Source of the DNA: CBDFNN01 sp965250215
GTDB lineage: Bacteria > Bacteroidota > Rhodothermia > Rhodothermales > DATKEJ01
Assembly: GCA_965250215.1 (NCBI GenBank)
Contig: CBDFNN010000004.1
Coordinates: 2,232,001 to 2,296,000 of the forward strand
Reading direction: 5' to 3'
DNA: 64,000 bases
The stretch's first letter is position 1. Each line of letters opens with the position of its first letter. Position numbers and translations under genes: made by a program. Below are positions 26,588-35,623 of this stretch, one piece after another. The notes beneath the pieces were generated by a model, which worked only from the letters and a program-made list of their open reading frames with translations, ran no database searches and was not told the origin of the DNA.

Positions 26588-27525
26588 GCAAAGGTCGATA
26601 CTCGGTAGGTGTAGATCTTGGAGGCACAAGCATGAAGTTTTGTGTCCTTGAGGAAGGAAAAGGTGCCGTAAGTGAGCATCGCATGGTTACCAAAGCGAGC
26701 GAAGGCCCCTCACATCTTCTAGATGAGATAGTTGAAGGGATCAGGAAATGTGAGCAACAAGGGATTTCCATTTCAGGTGTCGGAATTGGGGCGCCCGGGA
26801 CAGTTAATCTAGAGCGAACAACCATAGAATGTCCACCAAACCTTCCAGGTTGGGACCGTGTCAATGTAAAAGAAGAGATTCAGAAGCGGCTCCCTAGTGT
26901 TCAAAATATTGTCGTTGACAATGATGCGAATGCTGCGGCGATTGGTTCTGCCTATTACGGAGTAGCCAAAGAAATAGACTCATTTTTAATGGTCACCCTT
27001 GGGACCGGTGTTGGCGGTGCAATTGTTCACGAAGGAAAGCTGTTTCGTGGAGCCTATGGTGGAGCAGGAGAGTTCGGACATGTAATCATTGACTACGATG
27101 GTCCAGACTCGAATTCTGGTATTCAAGGAGTTGTCGAGGCCTACGTGGGTCAGCGCTATCTTTCCGATTTTGCATCTAAAAGCGCTTTGAGAAATGAATC
27201 GAGCTCTTTGAACAGTCTTGAATCGATTGATCCTAGGACCATACATAACGAAGCCAGAAAAGGCGACGATCTGGCGATAGAGATTTTGCAATGGGCGGGG
27301 CACAAACTAGGTGTTGCCTTAGGTTCGATCGTAAACATCTTAAGCATACCAACGATTGTTGTAGCCGGCGGAGTGGCAAATGCAGGGGACTATATATTAG
27401 ATCCGATGTTTGAATCGTTAAAACAAAACGCGGTGCGCGGGTTGACCAATCAGCTGAAAATACTGAGAGAAACTAGACCTGGCCAGGTAGGTATGCTCGG
27501 GGCGGCGCATCTAATTTTCGAATAG
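26584..27525 (+). CDS. ROK family sugar kinase-like protein without zinc cysteines
   Basis: A 313-residue ROK protein. ATP-binding DLGGTSMKF is at 11-19, catalytic DNDAN at 112-116, and second phosphate motif LGTGVGGAIV and histidine 166 (GEFGHV) are present. The normal ROK zinc loop C-x-C-G-x-x-G-C-x-E is here S-N-S-G-I-Q-G-V-V-E (residues 176-185): the glycines and glutamate remain but all three cysteines are replaced (176, 178, 183). A glucokinase role is plausible beside eno, but altered specificity is equally possible. The start is TTG, overlapping the ftsB stop by 4 bp. No DNA-binding domain is attached, so it is not a NagC-type repressor. Confidence 0.88.
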   Translation: MSKGRYSVGVDLGGTSMKFCVLEEGKGAVSEHRMVTKASEGPSHLLDEIVEGIRKCEQQGISISGVGIGAPGTVNLERTTIECPPNLPGWDRVNVKEEIQKRLPSVQNIVVDNDANAAAIGSAYYGVAKEIDSFLMVTLGTGVGGAIVHEGKLFRGAYGGAGEFGHVIIDYDGPDSNSGIQGVVEAYVGQRYLSDFASKSALRNESSSLNSLESIDPRTIHNEARKGDDLAIEILQWAGHKLGVALGSIVNILSIPTIVVAGGVANAGDYILDPMFESLKQNAVRGLTNQLKILRETRPGQVGMLGAAHLIFE

Positions 27526-27541
27526 TACACTTTGATTATTA

Positions 27542-30310
27542 TTGACCATCACCTTTTTTCTAGTTGAGCAATATCGAAAAACCCACTCGGGTTTTGGTGC
27601 CGCTCCCTGGATGGTCTACGCATTTACTGTACTTGTATTCTTTCTCGGACCAAGGAATATTCTTGGGCAAGAGATCGATACCCTTTCTGTTAAAGTCAGC
27701 CCTCCGGATTCTTTACTCGTGTCACCAGTTGACAGCCTCCGCTTTCTCGGTCAGACGGATGACTCAACGAGTACTCGCATAGGCGACCTTGGTGATAATT
27801 CTGGAAGTAAAGGGCCGATTCATTTCTCTTCCGAAGATTCATTAGTCATAAGCCTGGGCGATTCCACTCGAATAAGTGAGTTGTTCGGGAAGGCTTCCGT
27901 CAAGAGCGATGAATATGAATTGAATGCTGGTTACATCGGCCTTGATATCGACTCTCAGACCATTAGATCAAAATCTGGTCCAGATGGAGGTCGTCCGAGT
28001 TTCAAGAAAGGAGAAGAATCATTCTCTGGAAATGAAATTCAGTACGACATGGAGAATTCTCGAGGTCGAGTCGTGGGTTCAAGGGCCATATTTGATAATG
28101 CCTATGTCTATGGACATACAAGTAAACAATTTGGCGACTCTCTCTTATTTATCGAGAACGCGATGTATACAACCTGTGATCATGAAGGCGATCCTCACTA
28201 TCACATAAGGGCATCTAAAATGAAGATCGTCGATAATAAGTGGATCTATACCGGGCCACTCCATATCCGGGTTTTTAATGTGCCCCTTCCATTCTGGCTA
28301 CCATTCGGCTTTATTCCAGCCACGGAAGGGCGTCGAAGCGGACCACTTCCGCCGACCTATGGAGAAGATGAACGTGGTTTCTATTTGCAAGACTTCGGTT
28401 GGTATTGGGCGATGAATGATTACATGGACTTTCAGGTGAAAGGCGGGTTATGGTCTCTTGGTAGTTTTCGGGTGAACCCTTTATATCGATACGCGAAGAG
28501 GTACAATTTTTCAGGGCAGTTGGGAATTGACTATGTCAATGAGCGTGTTGGGTATGAAAGAGATCCAGATGCGGCAAAAATCCGACGAAATACCTGGTCG
28601 TTCCGGATGAAGCACAATCAAGAAATAAGTCCGTCTAGTAAACTGAATGCAAATGTCAACTTCTCGACGACGTCCTATTTGAGAACAGTTGCCAGAGACT
28701 ACAATAGTCAGGTTAGGCAGGATATTTCGTCTAACGTTAACTATAGCAAGCGCTGGTCGAGTGGTAGAAGCCTTTCAGTAAGTAGTCAACAGCGTCAGTC
28801 CTTAACAAATGGATCAGTAAGCCTGACCTTACCCTCCGTTAGCTTTAGCCAGAGGACAAGTAATCCATTTAAAAGAGCCAAGGCGGCAGGACGTTCAGAG
28901 GCTTGGTACGAAAAGATCTCCCTAGGCTACTCAAGCAGATTAAATAATAGATATCAGTTTACGAGAGATGAGGCCCTAGACAGCCTTAGTGAGATTTCGT
29001 GGTTTGAGGCCTTGTTGGATGGAGATGAGTTTGCAAGGGCGACTGGCCAGATGGCAAATGAACGCTTCGATTTCTCAGCATCGCACAATATTCCCATAAA
29101 TGCTCCTTTTTCCATACAGAGACTGCCTTTCACGGATAAGGCATTCAGGCTCAATATCACACCAAGCATTCGATACACTGAGGATTGGTACTTAAACTCA
29201 GACCGAAAAAGCTATAATAGCTCAACAAACGCTGTTACAAGTACGACTGTGTCGGGCTTTACGTCGATTCGAAAAATTCAGGGCTCATTGAATGCCAATA
29301 CAGAATTTTACGGCACTTTTCCTTTGAGACTTGGGCCTCTTAGTGGGCTCCGACACATCGTCAGACCAACTCTTTCCTACTCTTTTCAGCCGGACTACCA
29401 AAAGGCGCCCTTCGACTATTTTAGGAGTTACACAAATGCTGATGGGGAGGAAGTGTTTTATCCCATTAGAAGTGGAATATCAGCGCAGGACAACAGCAAT
29501 ATCAACTTCGGAATTGGAAATGTATTTCAATCCAGAACAGCCAATCCCGATAGTAGCTCCAGTAAGGCCTTCAGGACATTCCAGCTTCTAAACTTGGATT
29601 TGGCGTCTGGTTACCGAGCATCGGCAGATTCCCTTAAGTGGCAGGCACTTCGGGTAACAGGCCGGACAAGAATCACCGATCAGCTAGACTTGAACTTTAG
29701 CTCGAATTTTGATCCCTATCAGATAAACGAACTGGGAAGAAAATTCAATGCCGCCTATTCAAATAGGCTTGGACTTCCATTTAGATTGACAAATTTCTCC
29801 CTTTCTGCTAGGACAAGTTTTCGCAGTAGTAGAAAATCGTCTACAGGTCAGCGACCTTTTTCTGGCACTGGCGATGCTTTTGGTTCGGGATTCGAAGCCA
29901 ATGACGGTGCTCGCGACGCTTTTGAAGCTCAAAACTATAACACACCGGTAGGATATGCGGATTTTTCGATCCCTTGGTCACTGCGCTTTGATATGAATTA
30001 CACCTACTCAAAAAGCAGTCTTACCGCGGTGAGGCAAGCTACTGTAAATTCTAGCTTTGATGTATCAGTTACACCGAAATGGAAAGTCCAAGGTAGATCA
30101 GGCTTTGACTTTATTCAAAAAGACGTTGTGACAACGAGTCTGTCTCTACTGCGAGATTTCCATGACTGGGAGATGGCAATTAACTGGATTCCCTTCGGAC
30201 GCTTTACCTCTTTCCAGTTCGATATTCATTTGAAAACGGGCCCATTGAAGGAATTTTTGAGATTTAGGCAACCAAACAAGGACATCAAGAATCGCTTCTC
30301 AGGCATTTAA
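27542..30310 (+). CDS. lptD: Outer-membrane LPS assembly protein, LptD/OstA family
   Basis: A 922-residue outer-membrane protein. A hydrophobic export segment (about 24-43, VYAFTVLVFFLGPRNILG) is followed by an OstA-like beta-jellyroll (about 110-290), with phrases such as SGNEIQYDMENSRGRVVGSRAIFDN cut across strands. The C-terminal region (about 320-922) is rich in alternating aromatic/polar strands, as in a large beta-barrel, and ends RFSGI. It inserts lipopolysaccharide in the outer leaflet. The reported start is TTG at 27542; the ATG at 27611 would begin right at the signal peptide and is a fair alternative. LptC, OstA/LptA and LptB homologues are encoded at 46270-49053. Confidence 0.88.
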   Translation: MTITFFLVEQYRKTHSGFGAAPWMVYAFTVLVFFLGPRNILGQEIDTLSVKVSPPDSLLVSPVDSLRFLGQTDDSTSTRIGDLGDNSGSKGPIHFSSEDSLVISLGDSTRISELFGKASVKSDEYELNAGYIGLDIDSQTIRSKSGPDGGRPSFKKGEESFSGNEIQYDMENSRGRVVGSRAIFDNAYVYGHTSKQFGDSLLFIENAMYTTCDHEGDPHYHIRASKMKIVDNKWIYTGPLHIRVFNVPLPFWLPFGFIPATEGRRSGPLPPTYGEDERGFYLQDFGWYWAMNDYMDFQVKGGLWSLGSFRVNPLYRYAKRYNFSGQLGIDYVNERVGYERDPDAAKIRRNTWSFRMKHNQEISPSSKLNANVNFSTTSYLRTVARDYNSQVRQDISSNVNYSKRWSSGRSLSVSSQQRQSLTNGSVSLTLPSVSFSQRTSNPFKRAKAAGRSEAWYEKISLGYSSRLNNRYQFTRDEALDSLSEISWFEALLDGDEFARATGQMANERFDFSASHNIPINAPFSIQRLPFTDKAFRLNITPSIRYTEDWYLNSDRKSYNSSTNAVTSTTVSGFTSIRKIQGSLNANTEFYGTFPLRLGPLSGLRHIVRPTLSYSFQPDYQKAPFDYFRSYTNADGEEVFYPIRSGISAQDNSNINFGIGNVFQSRTANPDSSSSKAFRTFQLLNLDLASGYRASADSLKWQALRVTGRTRITDQLDLNFSSNFDPYQINELGRKFNAAYSNRLGLPFRLTNFSLSARTSFRSSRKSSTGQRPFSGTGDAFGSGFEANDGARDAFEAQNYNTPVGYADFSIPWSLRFDMNYTYSKSSLTAVRQATVNSSFDVSVTPKWKVQGRSGFDFIQKDVVTTSLSLLRDFHDWEMAINWIPFGRFTSFQFDIHLKTGPLKEFLRFRQPNKDIKNRFSGI

Positions 30311-30541
30311 CTATTAGTTCTGGAGTAACATCTTATGAGAAATAGATAAAGTTATACTTCAAGCTTAATTGAACTTTGTCCAAACAATTGATGCAGTCTG
30401 GGTCAATTAAATCCACTCTTTGAAACAGCGGGTATTAGCCTCTCGTTGAATCGAACAAGCGTCAGAAAGTGCATGGCGTGATAAACAGGTTGAATTTTCT
30501 CGGTAGCAACTAGAGAAGGAGAGACAAAAATTGATAACATT

Positions 30542-30850
30542 ATGCCAGCGGTATTAAGACAACCCCTTCAGTGGTGGTTTACGCTATCTGAGGTGTTAAG
30601 GGTTAAAGACGCCCGATCTCTTGCGGATAAGAAATTGGCAAGGAGAATCGCAGACGTTTTAGAGGGGCAACTAAGCGATCAGGACTCTCACAGTCTAAGT
30701 TTTTACGTAAGAGAATCCTCCGTTACGGTCTTTGGAAACGTTCGAGATAGAAAAGAAATGGATTTCGTTTTGGAATTGGTAAACAGAATTCCAGGAGTGA
30801 ATTTCTGTAAATCCCATCTAAAAATTGTTCGAGAAGAGGACATATTTTAG
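30542..30850 (+). CDS. Small BON-domain-like protein
   Basis: A 102-residue protein. Its second half (about 50-98) has the BON pattern: strand SLSFYVRESSVTVFGNV, helix DRKEMDFVLELVNRI and closing PGVNFCKSHLKIV. BON domains bind membranes or phospholipids, usually in exported proteins, yet no signal peptide is seen here, so a cytoplasmic or membrane-associated role is likely. It stands alone, 231 bp after lptD and convergent with a GNAT gene. The upstream gap holds no clear promoter and no coding potential. Confidence 0.65.
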   Translation: MPAVLRQPLQWWFTLSEVLRVKDARSLADKKLARRIADVLEGQLSDQDSHSLSFYVRESSVTVFGNVRDRKEMDFVLELVNRIPGVNFCKSHLKIVREEDIF

Positions 30851-30893
30851 GCCGACTCTTTCAAATTCCAAACGGAGCTCGGATCCGAGGCAT

Positions 30894-31310
30894 CTAGGCC
30901 TTCATCATCCAGGCATTCTGGACTTTCGAAAAACCAGCTTTGGCGTAGTATTGCGATTGGATTTGAGAGTCGCGCAACATCAGGTCTGTTCCCTTCGTTG
31001 CCTCTCTGACTTCCTTCAGTAATTTACGACCGACTCCCAGTCTTTGAACATCAGGCTCTACAGCTAGATCGCAGAGAAATGAGTGTTCGATTCCATCGCT
31101 TAGGACCCTTGCAATTCCGACAAGTCTGTCTTCCCACCAAGCTGAAACCACAAGCGACGACGACTGGTACATCGACCAAATGTCTTTTGGTCTCGTCGTG
31201 CGCCTGTTGAGCGGTGCTCGTCTATATAATGTTGCTATATTGCTAGCCGTCAAGCCTTCCAATCCTTCTCTAATCTGCAACGATTCTTCAATGTGTTCTC
31301 TTGAAATCAT
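30894..31310 (-). CDS. GNAT family N-acetyltransferase
   Basis: A 138-residue single-domain acetyltransferase. The acetyl-CoA pyrophosphate loop lies in DLAVEPDVQRLGVGRKLL (R-x-x-G-x-G type), and the last strand is YYAKAGFSKVQNAWM. The acceptor is unknown: these enzymes modify amines of small molecules or proteins. It is a lone minus-strand gene, 43 bp from the convergent BON-like gene and divergent from plsC. Confidence 0.88.
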   Translation of the reverse strand: MISREHIEESLQIREGLEGLTASNIATLYRRAPLNRRTTRPKDIWSMYQSSSLVVSAWWEDRLVGIARVLSDGIEHSFLCDLAVEPDVQRLGVGRKLLKEVREATKGTDLMLRDSQIQSQYYAKAGFSKVQNAWMMKA

Positions 31311-31413
31311 GTCTTATGCTTGGGTGTTTGATAGTAACTTGCCACTTTGATATATAATGTACGGTAATAGCTTATCCTTCGATATGCTTGCCCCCTTTTA
31401 AATTAGAATACCT

Positions 31414-32235
31414 TTGAGTTCGGCACTAGGCCTTTCGGAAAATCCAGAAAATGATTTGATAGAAGGACGGATTATTCGGTCTGAGCAAATACCCGTTTCT
31501 CTGGCGACCAGATGCCATTTCGTTTTTTTCATCGTCTGGTTCTTTTTAATGACGGTTGCCTTTAGCATTTGGCAAATAGTCGCGTACAGATTTTCAAAAT
31601 CACCTGCAGGATTCAAAAAAAGAGGCAAATGGTGGGCGGACTTTATTTTACGCCCAACTGGATATAGGTTGAAGGTCGTCGAAAAGGAGAAACTTAGAGA
31701 GGGCCCTTATATTTTCGTTTCGAATCATCAAAATGCTCTCGACATCCCAGTCCATTTGTCAGGAATACCAGTTCCTTGTGCTTTTGTAGCCAAGGCGGAT
31801 TTGGCGAAGATGCCCTTTCTTGGTTGGGCACTTAGAAGTTCAAATAATATATTCGTCGACCGATCAACAGCTCGAAAGGCTGTTCAATCTCTTAACGATG
31901 CTGCAGAGCAAATCAAGAAAGGACAGTCTGTACTGATATATCCAGAAGGAAGACGAACCTGGTCGGCAGATATGACCGAATTTCTGAAAGGAGCCTTTCA
32001 GTTAGCAGGGAAAGCAGGGGTCAAAATTGTACCTATAGCTCTGATCAACACCTATGAGTTCATGGATGAGCGAAGGATGGTATCAAAGCCTGGAAAGATT
32101 GTCTTCGTGATAGGAAGCCCAGTGGAGCTTGACGAAGAATCAAGAAAAAAACCTCTTCTTATATCTGCAAAGGTTCGTGATGCGATTGAAGAACTAATTT
32201 CCGATGGGAGAAGCCACCTTGCCCCAGTTAAATGA
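31414..32235 (+). CDS. plsC: 1-acyl-sn-glycerol-3-phosphate acyltransferase
   Basis: Inner-membrane enzyme adding the second acyl chain to make phosphatidic acid. The protein has 273 residues. An N-terminal membrane span (about 34-56) precedes the acyltransferase motifs NHQNALD (104-110; H and D catalytic), FVDRSTARKAV and PEGRRT (177-182). The start is TTG at 31414. It overlaps gatC by 4 bp and heads a tightly packed operon ending at 36942. A lyso-ornithine-lipid or other lysophospholipid acyltransferase is a lesser possibility. Confidence 0.9.
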   Translation: MSSALGLSENPENDLIEGRIIRSEQIPVSLATRCHFVFFIVWFFLMTVAFSIWQIVAYRFSKSPAGFKKRGKWWADFILRPTGYRLKVVEKEKLREGPYIFVSNHQNALDIPVHLSGIPVPCAFVAKADLAKMPFLGWALRSSNNIFVDRSTARKAVQSLNDAAEQIKKGQSVLIYPEGRRTWSADMTEFLKGAFQLAGKAGVKIVPIALINTYEFMDERRMVSKPGKIVFVIGSPVELDEESRKKPLLISAKVRDAIEELISDGRSHLAPVK

Positions 32236-32519
32236 GTATTGATAGGAAGGACGTAGAATACATTGCCCATCTGGCCAGATTGGACTTGAACGAAAAGGAG
32301 ATGGATGAGATACAGATCGACCTCAATAAAATCGTCTCATACGTTGACAAGCTCAATGAATTAGATCTGGAGGAAGTGGAGCCTCTTACCCACGTTGTTG
32401 AAATCTCGAATAGATTTCGAAAGGACGAGGTTGTTCAGAGGATTACCAAAGAACAAGCATTAAGAAGTGCGAAAGAAGCCGATGAAGATTATTTCCGAGT
32501 ACCAAAGGTGATCGAATAG
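32232..32519 (+). CDS. gatC: Aspartyl/glutamyl-tRNA amidotransferase subunit C
   Basis: Small 95-residue subunit that stabilises the GatAB amidotransferase, which makes Gln-tRNA or Asn-tRNA from mischarged Glu-tRNA or Asp-tRNA. The family pattern is clear: IAHLARLDLNEKEMDEIQIDL at the start, then ELDLEEVEPLTHVVE, and FRVPKVIE at the end. gatA and gatB are not adjacent. It overlaps plsC by 4 bp and precedes yfhO by 4 bp. Confidence 0.95.
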   Translation: MSIDRKDVEYIAHLARLDLNEKEMDEIQIDLNKIVSYVDKLNELDLEEVEPLTHVVEISNRFRKDEVVQRITKEQALRSAKEADEDYFRVPKVIE

Positions 32520-32523
32520 CAAG

Positions 32524-35094
32524 ATGGCGAAAAAGAATAGATCTAAGGCTAGGTCAAAAAGCGCAGAGGCTAAGGCCAAGTCCTCAAGAAGTGCAGAGGG
32601 AGAGAATTCACCCCAGCAGGCAAGGGAGCTCTCAACATCAAGCTTTGAATTAAGCGAAAAATCCAAACATATAATAGCAGTTGTTGTCTTGATAGCTGTC
32701 GGTCTCAGCTACTTTTCACCCGTTATTTTTCAGGGAAAAAACCTTGTTGGAGGTGATACGGTACAGTGGAGAGCTATGGCTCAGTCGATGATTGAACATC
32801 GTGATGAGACCGGTGAAGAGCCTTTGTGGGCCACTAATATGTTTGGGGGGATGCCGGGATACATGATCAATTATCCTCTGCAGGTTTTTCAAGTAGATTC
32901 CCTGGTTAGACTCGTTTCTCCATTTATGTGGCCGCTGGCTCAATTCCTTGTCCTCGTTTTTGGAATGTATGGCCTAGTCTATTATCTCAGCCGAAATCAA
33001 TGGGCTTCGCTTTTTTCAGCACTTGCGATAGCCTTGACAAGTTATCTGCCGATCCTATTGTTAGCAGGTCACAACTCTAAGTATATCACGATCGCCTATG
33101 CACCCTGGCTGATTTTGGCCTTTGTTTATCATCTGAAGAGACCGGGTGTTCTATCCAGCCTTCTAGTAGCAGCAGCAGCAGCGATAAATCTTCGTGCCGG
33201 CCATCCTCAAATAACTTACAACCTCGCATTTATTCTTGGTATTTGGTGGATCGTAGATTCCGTTTCGAAAGTTAGGTCTGGAGAATCAAAACAGGCGCTT
33301 AGGACGAGCCTTTACCTGATAGGAGGCGGTGTATTAGCCCTTTTATTGGTTGCACACCCTTATATGGCTCAGTTTGAATACAAGGCATTCACTATGAGGG
33401 GCAGCAACGTAGGGGGAGGAGGGTCAGGACTGGCTTGGGACTATGCCATGGCGTGGAGCCATACTTGGGGAGAACTTGGCACTCTTCTCGTAGCAAACCT
33501 CTACGGAGGAGGTATGGGTACTTACTGGGGCACAAAGATTTTTACAGCTGGACCTCATTATATAGGTGGTGTTGCGATCGCCCTTGCGATTTATTCTCTC
33601 GTGAGAAATCGAAGTGCTGCGAGTATAGCCTTGGGTATTTCGACCTTCGTTACTCTTGTTTTTTCGACGGGCCGATATACAGAATTTGTCAATCATCTCT
33701 TTTTCGATTACTTCCCATTCTTCTCTTCTTTCAGGGTGCCAGAGAATTGGTTGGCCAGCACGGCTATAGCCATCGCGATTCTTGCGGGACTCGGTCTTGC
33801 TAGACTTGTCGATGATGTAAATACGACATCATTTGATCTAAAAAAAGCCTCGCTCTCCTTCGGTATTCCCTTACTTGTGAGTGCCCTTCTTATGCTAATG
33901 GGCACATCTTTCCTCGACTTTGAAAGACCGACCGAGTTAGAGAATATTTCGAGACAAATTGCCCAGCAAAATCAGGTAGCCCTCGACAATCCTCAGGTAA
34001 GGCCGGCCGCACAGAGATATCTTGATCAGAGTGTCGCAGAGCGTAGTGAGTTAATGACTAAGGATGCAACTCGAACGGTGATGTTCGTTCTAGTCGCCTT
34101 TGGACTCCTATTTCTATTCGTCCGTCGAAAAATTCCAGTGTCTTTATTTGGGCTTGGTCTTTGTTTATTGGTTCTCTTGGATCTATATGGGGTCGGCAAA
34201 CGCCATTTGACAAGTGCGTCTTTTACGAATTCAAACGTAGAGAAAAGTGTCGCCAAGAGGGGCTACGATCAATTCATTTTGGATCGAGTGGCCGAATCGG
34301 GCGGACCAGGACATTTCAGGGTCGCGTCCTTTGCAGCTCCGCCGACTGAGAACTCAAGACCAGCTTATTTCTATGAGTCTGTCTCTGGCTATCATGGCGC
34401 AAAATTGAAGAACTACCAAGTCTATTTGGATGAGCTGGCCTTTACAGATCATGGTTTGCCGTCTCAAAGAGGTATGGAGCTCAATGGGGTAAAATACTTC
34501 GTTGCAAATGGAAGCCTTCCGGGATCTCGATTGGTTCATTCTGATCAAGCTAGTGGTCTTGGGGTTTACGAATTGACTAGAGTCCTATCAAGGGCGTATT
34601 TCGTTGAAGATGTAGAAGTCATCACCGAGGAAGCAGCGCATCTCTCGCGCCTCAAAGATCCCAATCTTGACCTTTCGAAACGAGCCCTTGTCTTTGATCA
34701 AATTGACTCCATATCTCCGGCAACAATTGATTCAAATACAGTAGCCAGTGTTCTTTTAGAGAGCTACGGCCCCAGAGAAATTGAGTGGAAAGTAAATACG
34801 GATCAAGCTAGGTTACTCGTAGCGAGCGAAGTCTATTACCCCGCCGGTTGGACGGCTTTAGTAGACAACGAGCCAGCTCAAATCTTAAGGGTGAATCATA
34901 TGAACAGAGGAGTAGTGGTGCCAGCGGGGTCAAATAGTGTGCGAATGGAGTTTTCTCCGGTTTCGAATACAAGGTCGCTTTGGATTTCCTGGATAAGCTC
35001 GTTTCTGGTCTATCTTGGTATTTTCATTTTCGGTTTGTTACCCCTTTTCAGAAAGAAGAAGAGTCCTGTCCTTGACGAGTCGGAAAATGGATAA
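32524..35094 (+). CDS. YfhO family multi-spanning membrane protein
   Basis: An 856-residue membrane protein. A lysine-rich cytoplasmic N-terminus (about 1-40) precedes a first span (about 48-64). About twelve hydrophobic segments follow to residue ~560, then an extracytoplasmic C-terminal domain (about 560-820) and a final span (about 825-848). An early EEPLWATNMFGGMPG segment fits the GT-C-like YfhO family, whose characterised members glycosylate cell-envelope polymers with lipid-linked sugars. Its neighbours, a methyltransferase and a glycosyltransferase, support an envelope glycan role. Substrate unknown. The stop overlaps the next start by 8 bp. Confidence 0.88.
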   Translation: MAKKNRSKARSKSAEAKAKSSRSAEGENSPQQARELSTSSFELSEKSKHIIAVVVLIAVGLSYFSPVIFQGKNLVGGDTVQWRAMAQSMIEHRDETGEEPLWATNMFGGMPGYMINYPLQVFQVDSLVRLVSPFMWPLAQFLVLVFGMYGLVYYLSRNQWASLFSALAIALTSYLPILLLAGHNSKYITIAYAPWLILAFVYHLKRPGVLSSLLVAAAAAINLRAGHPQITYNLAFILGIWWIVDSVSKVRSGESKQALRTSLYLIGGGVLALLLVAHPYMAQFEYKAFTMRGSNVGGGGSGLAWDYAMAWSHTWGELGTLLVANLYGGGMGTYWGTKIFTAGPHYIGGVAIALAIYSLVRNRSAASIALGISTFVTLVFSTGRYTEFVNHLFFDYFPFFSSFRVPENWLASTAIAIAILAGLGLARLVDDVNTTSFDLKKASLSFGIPLLVSALLMLMGTSFLDFERPTELENISRQIAQQNQVALDNPQVRPAAQRYLDQSVAERSELMTKDATRTVMFVLVAFGLLFLFVRRKIPVSLFGLGLCLLVLLDLYGVGKRHLTSASFTNSNVEKSVAKRGYDQFILDRVAESGGPGHFRVASFAAPPTENSRPAYFYESVSGYHGAKLKNYQVYLDELAFTDHGLPSQRGMELNGVKYFVANGSLPGSRLVHSDQASGLGVYELTRVLSRAYFVEDVEVITEEAAHLSRLKDPNLDLSKRALVFDQIDSISPATIDSNTVASVLLESYGPREIEWKVNTDQARLLVASEVYYPAGWTALVDNEPAQILRVNHMNRGVVVPAGSNSVRMEFSPVSNTRSLWISWISSFLVYLGIFIFGLLPLFRKKKSPVLDESENG

Positions 35095-35623
35095 ACATGT
35101 TCGCAGGCATCTTGATCTGCGCTATATCGAGACCTTTTCTTTCTTGGACAAGACTCTTAAGCCACCAGCAAAGATTCTAGATATCGGAAACCGGAACGAG
35201 CTAAGTGATGTGCTGAACGAGAAGGGATTCGAAGTTCTCAATACAGTCGGAGATCTAGATGTGGATCCACAAACGGAATTGAGCAATGATGTTGACGTGG
35301 TAACGGCCTTCGAAATATTTGAGCATATGGTAGCACCTTATAATTTGCTGAAAGACTTGAAAGCGCCAAGGCTATTTGCTAGCGTACCAATGAGACTTTG
35401 GTTTAAGTCTGCATATAGAAATAAAAAGGATCATTGGGACAGCCATTATCACGAGTTTGAAGATTGGCAATTCGATTGGTTGCTTGATAAAGCAGGTTGG
35501 GAAATTGTAAGGTCAAAAAAGTGGACAAGCCCGACTAGTGAAATTGGAATCCGGCCCCTTCTTCGTCGATACACAAATCGCTACTACATGGTCGAGGCGG
35601 TTAGAAAGAAGTCTCAATCTTGA
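35087..35623 (+). CDS. SAM-dependent methyltransferase-like protein
   Basis: A 178-residue protein with a class I methyltransferase outline: motif I region AKILDIGNRNEL (about 28-39) and the post-I acidic DLDVD. DVVTAFEIFEHMVAP (about 73-87) follows, of the type FExxEH usual in these enzymes. The glycine-rich loop is atypical, so activity is likely but not certain. The ATG at 35087 overlaps the yfhO stop by 8 bp (ATGGATAA). An earlier in-frame start would lie deep within yfhO. It overlaps the following glycosyltransferase by 4 bp, and probably modifies an envelope sugar or lipid intermediate. Confidence 0.75.
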   Translation: MDKHVRRHLDLRYIETFSFLDKTLKPPAKILDIGNRNELSDVLNEKGFEVLNTVGDLDVDPQTELSNDVDVVTAFEIFEHMVAPYNLLKDLKAPRLFASVPMRLWFKSAYRNKKDHWDSHYHEFEDWQFDWLLDKAGWEIVRSKKWTSPTSEIGIRPLLRRYTNRYYMVEAVRKKSQS

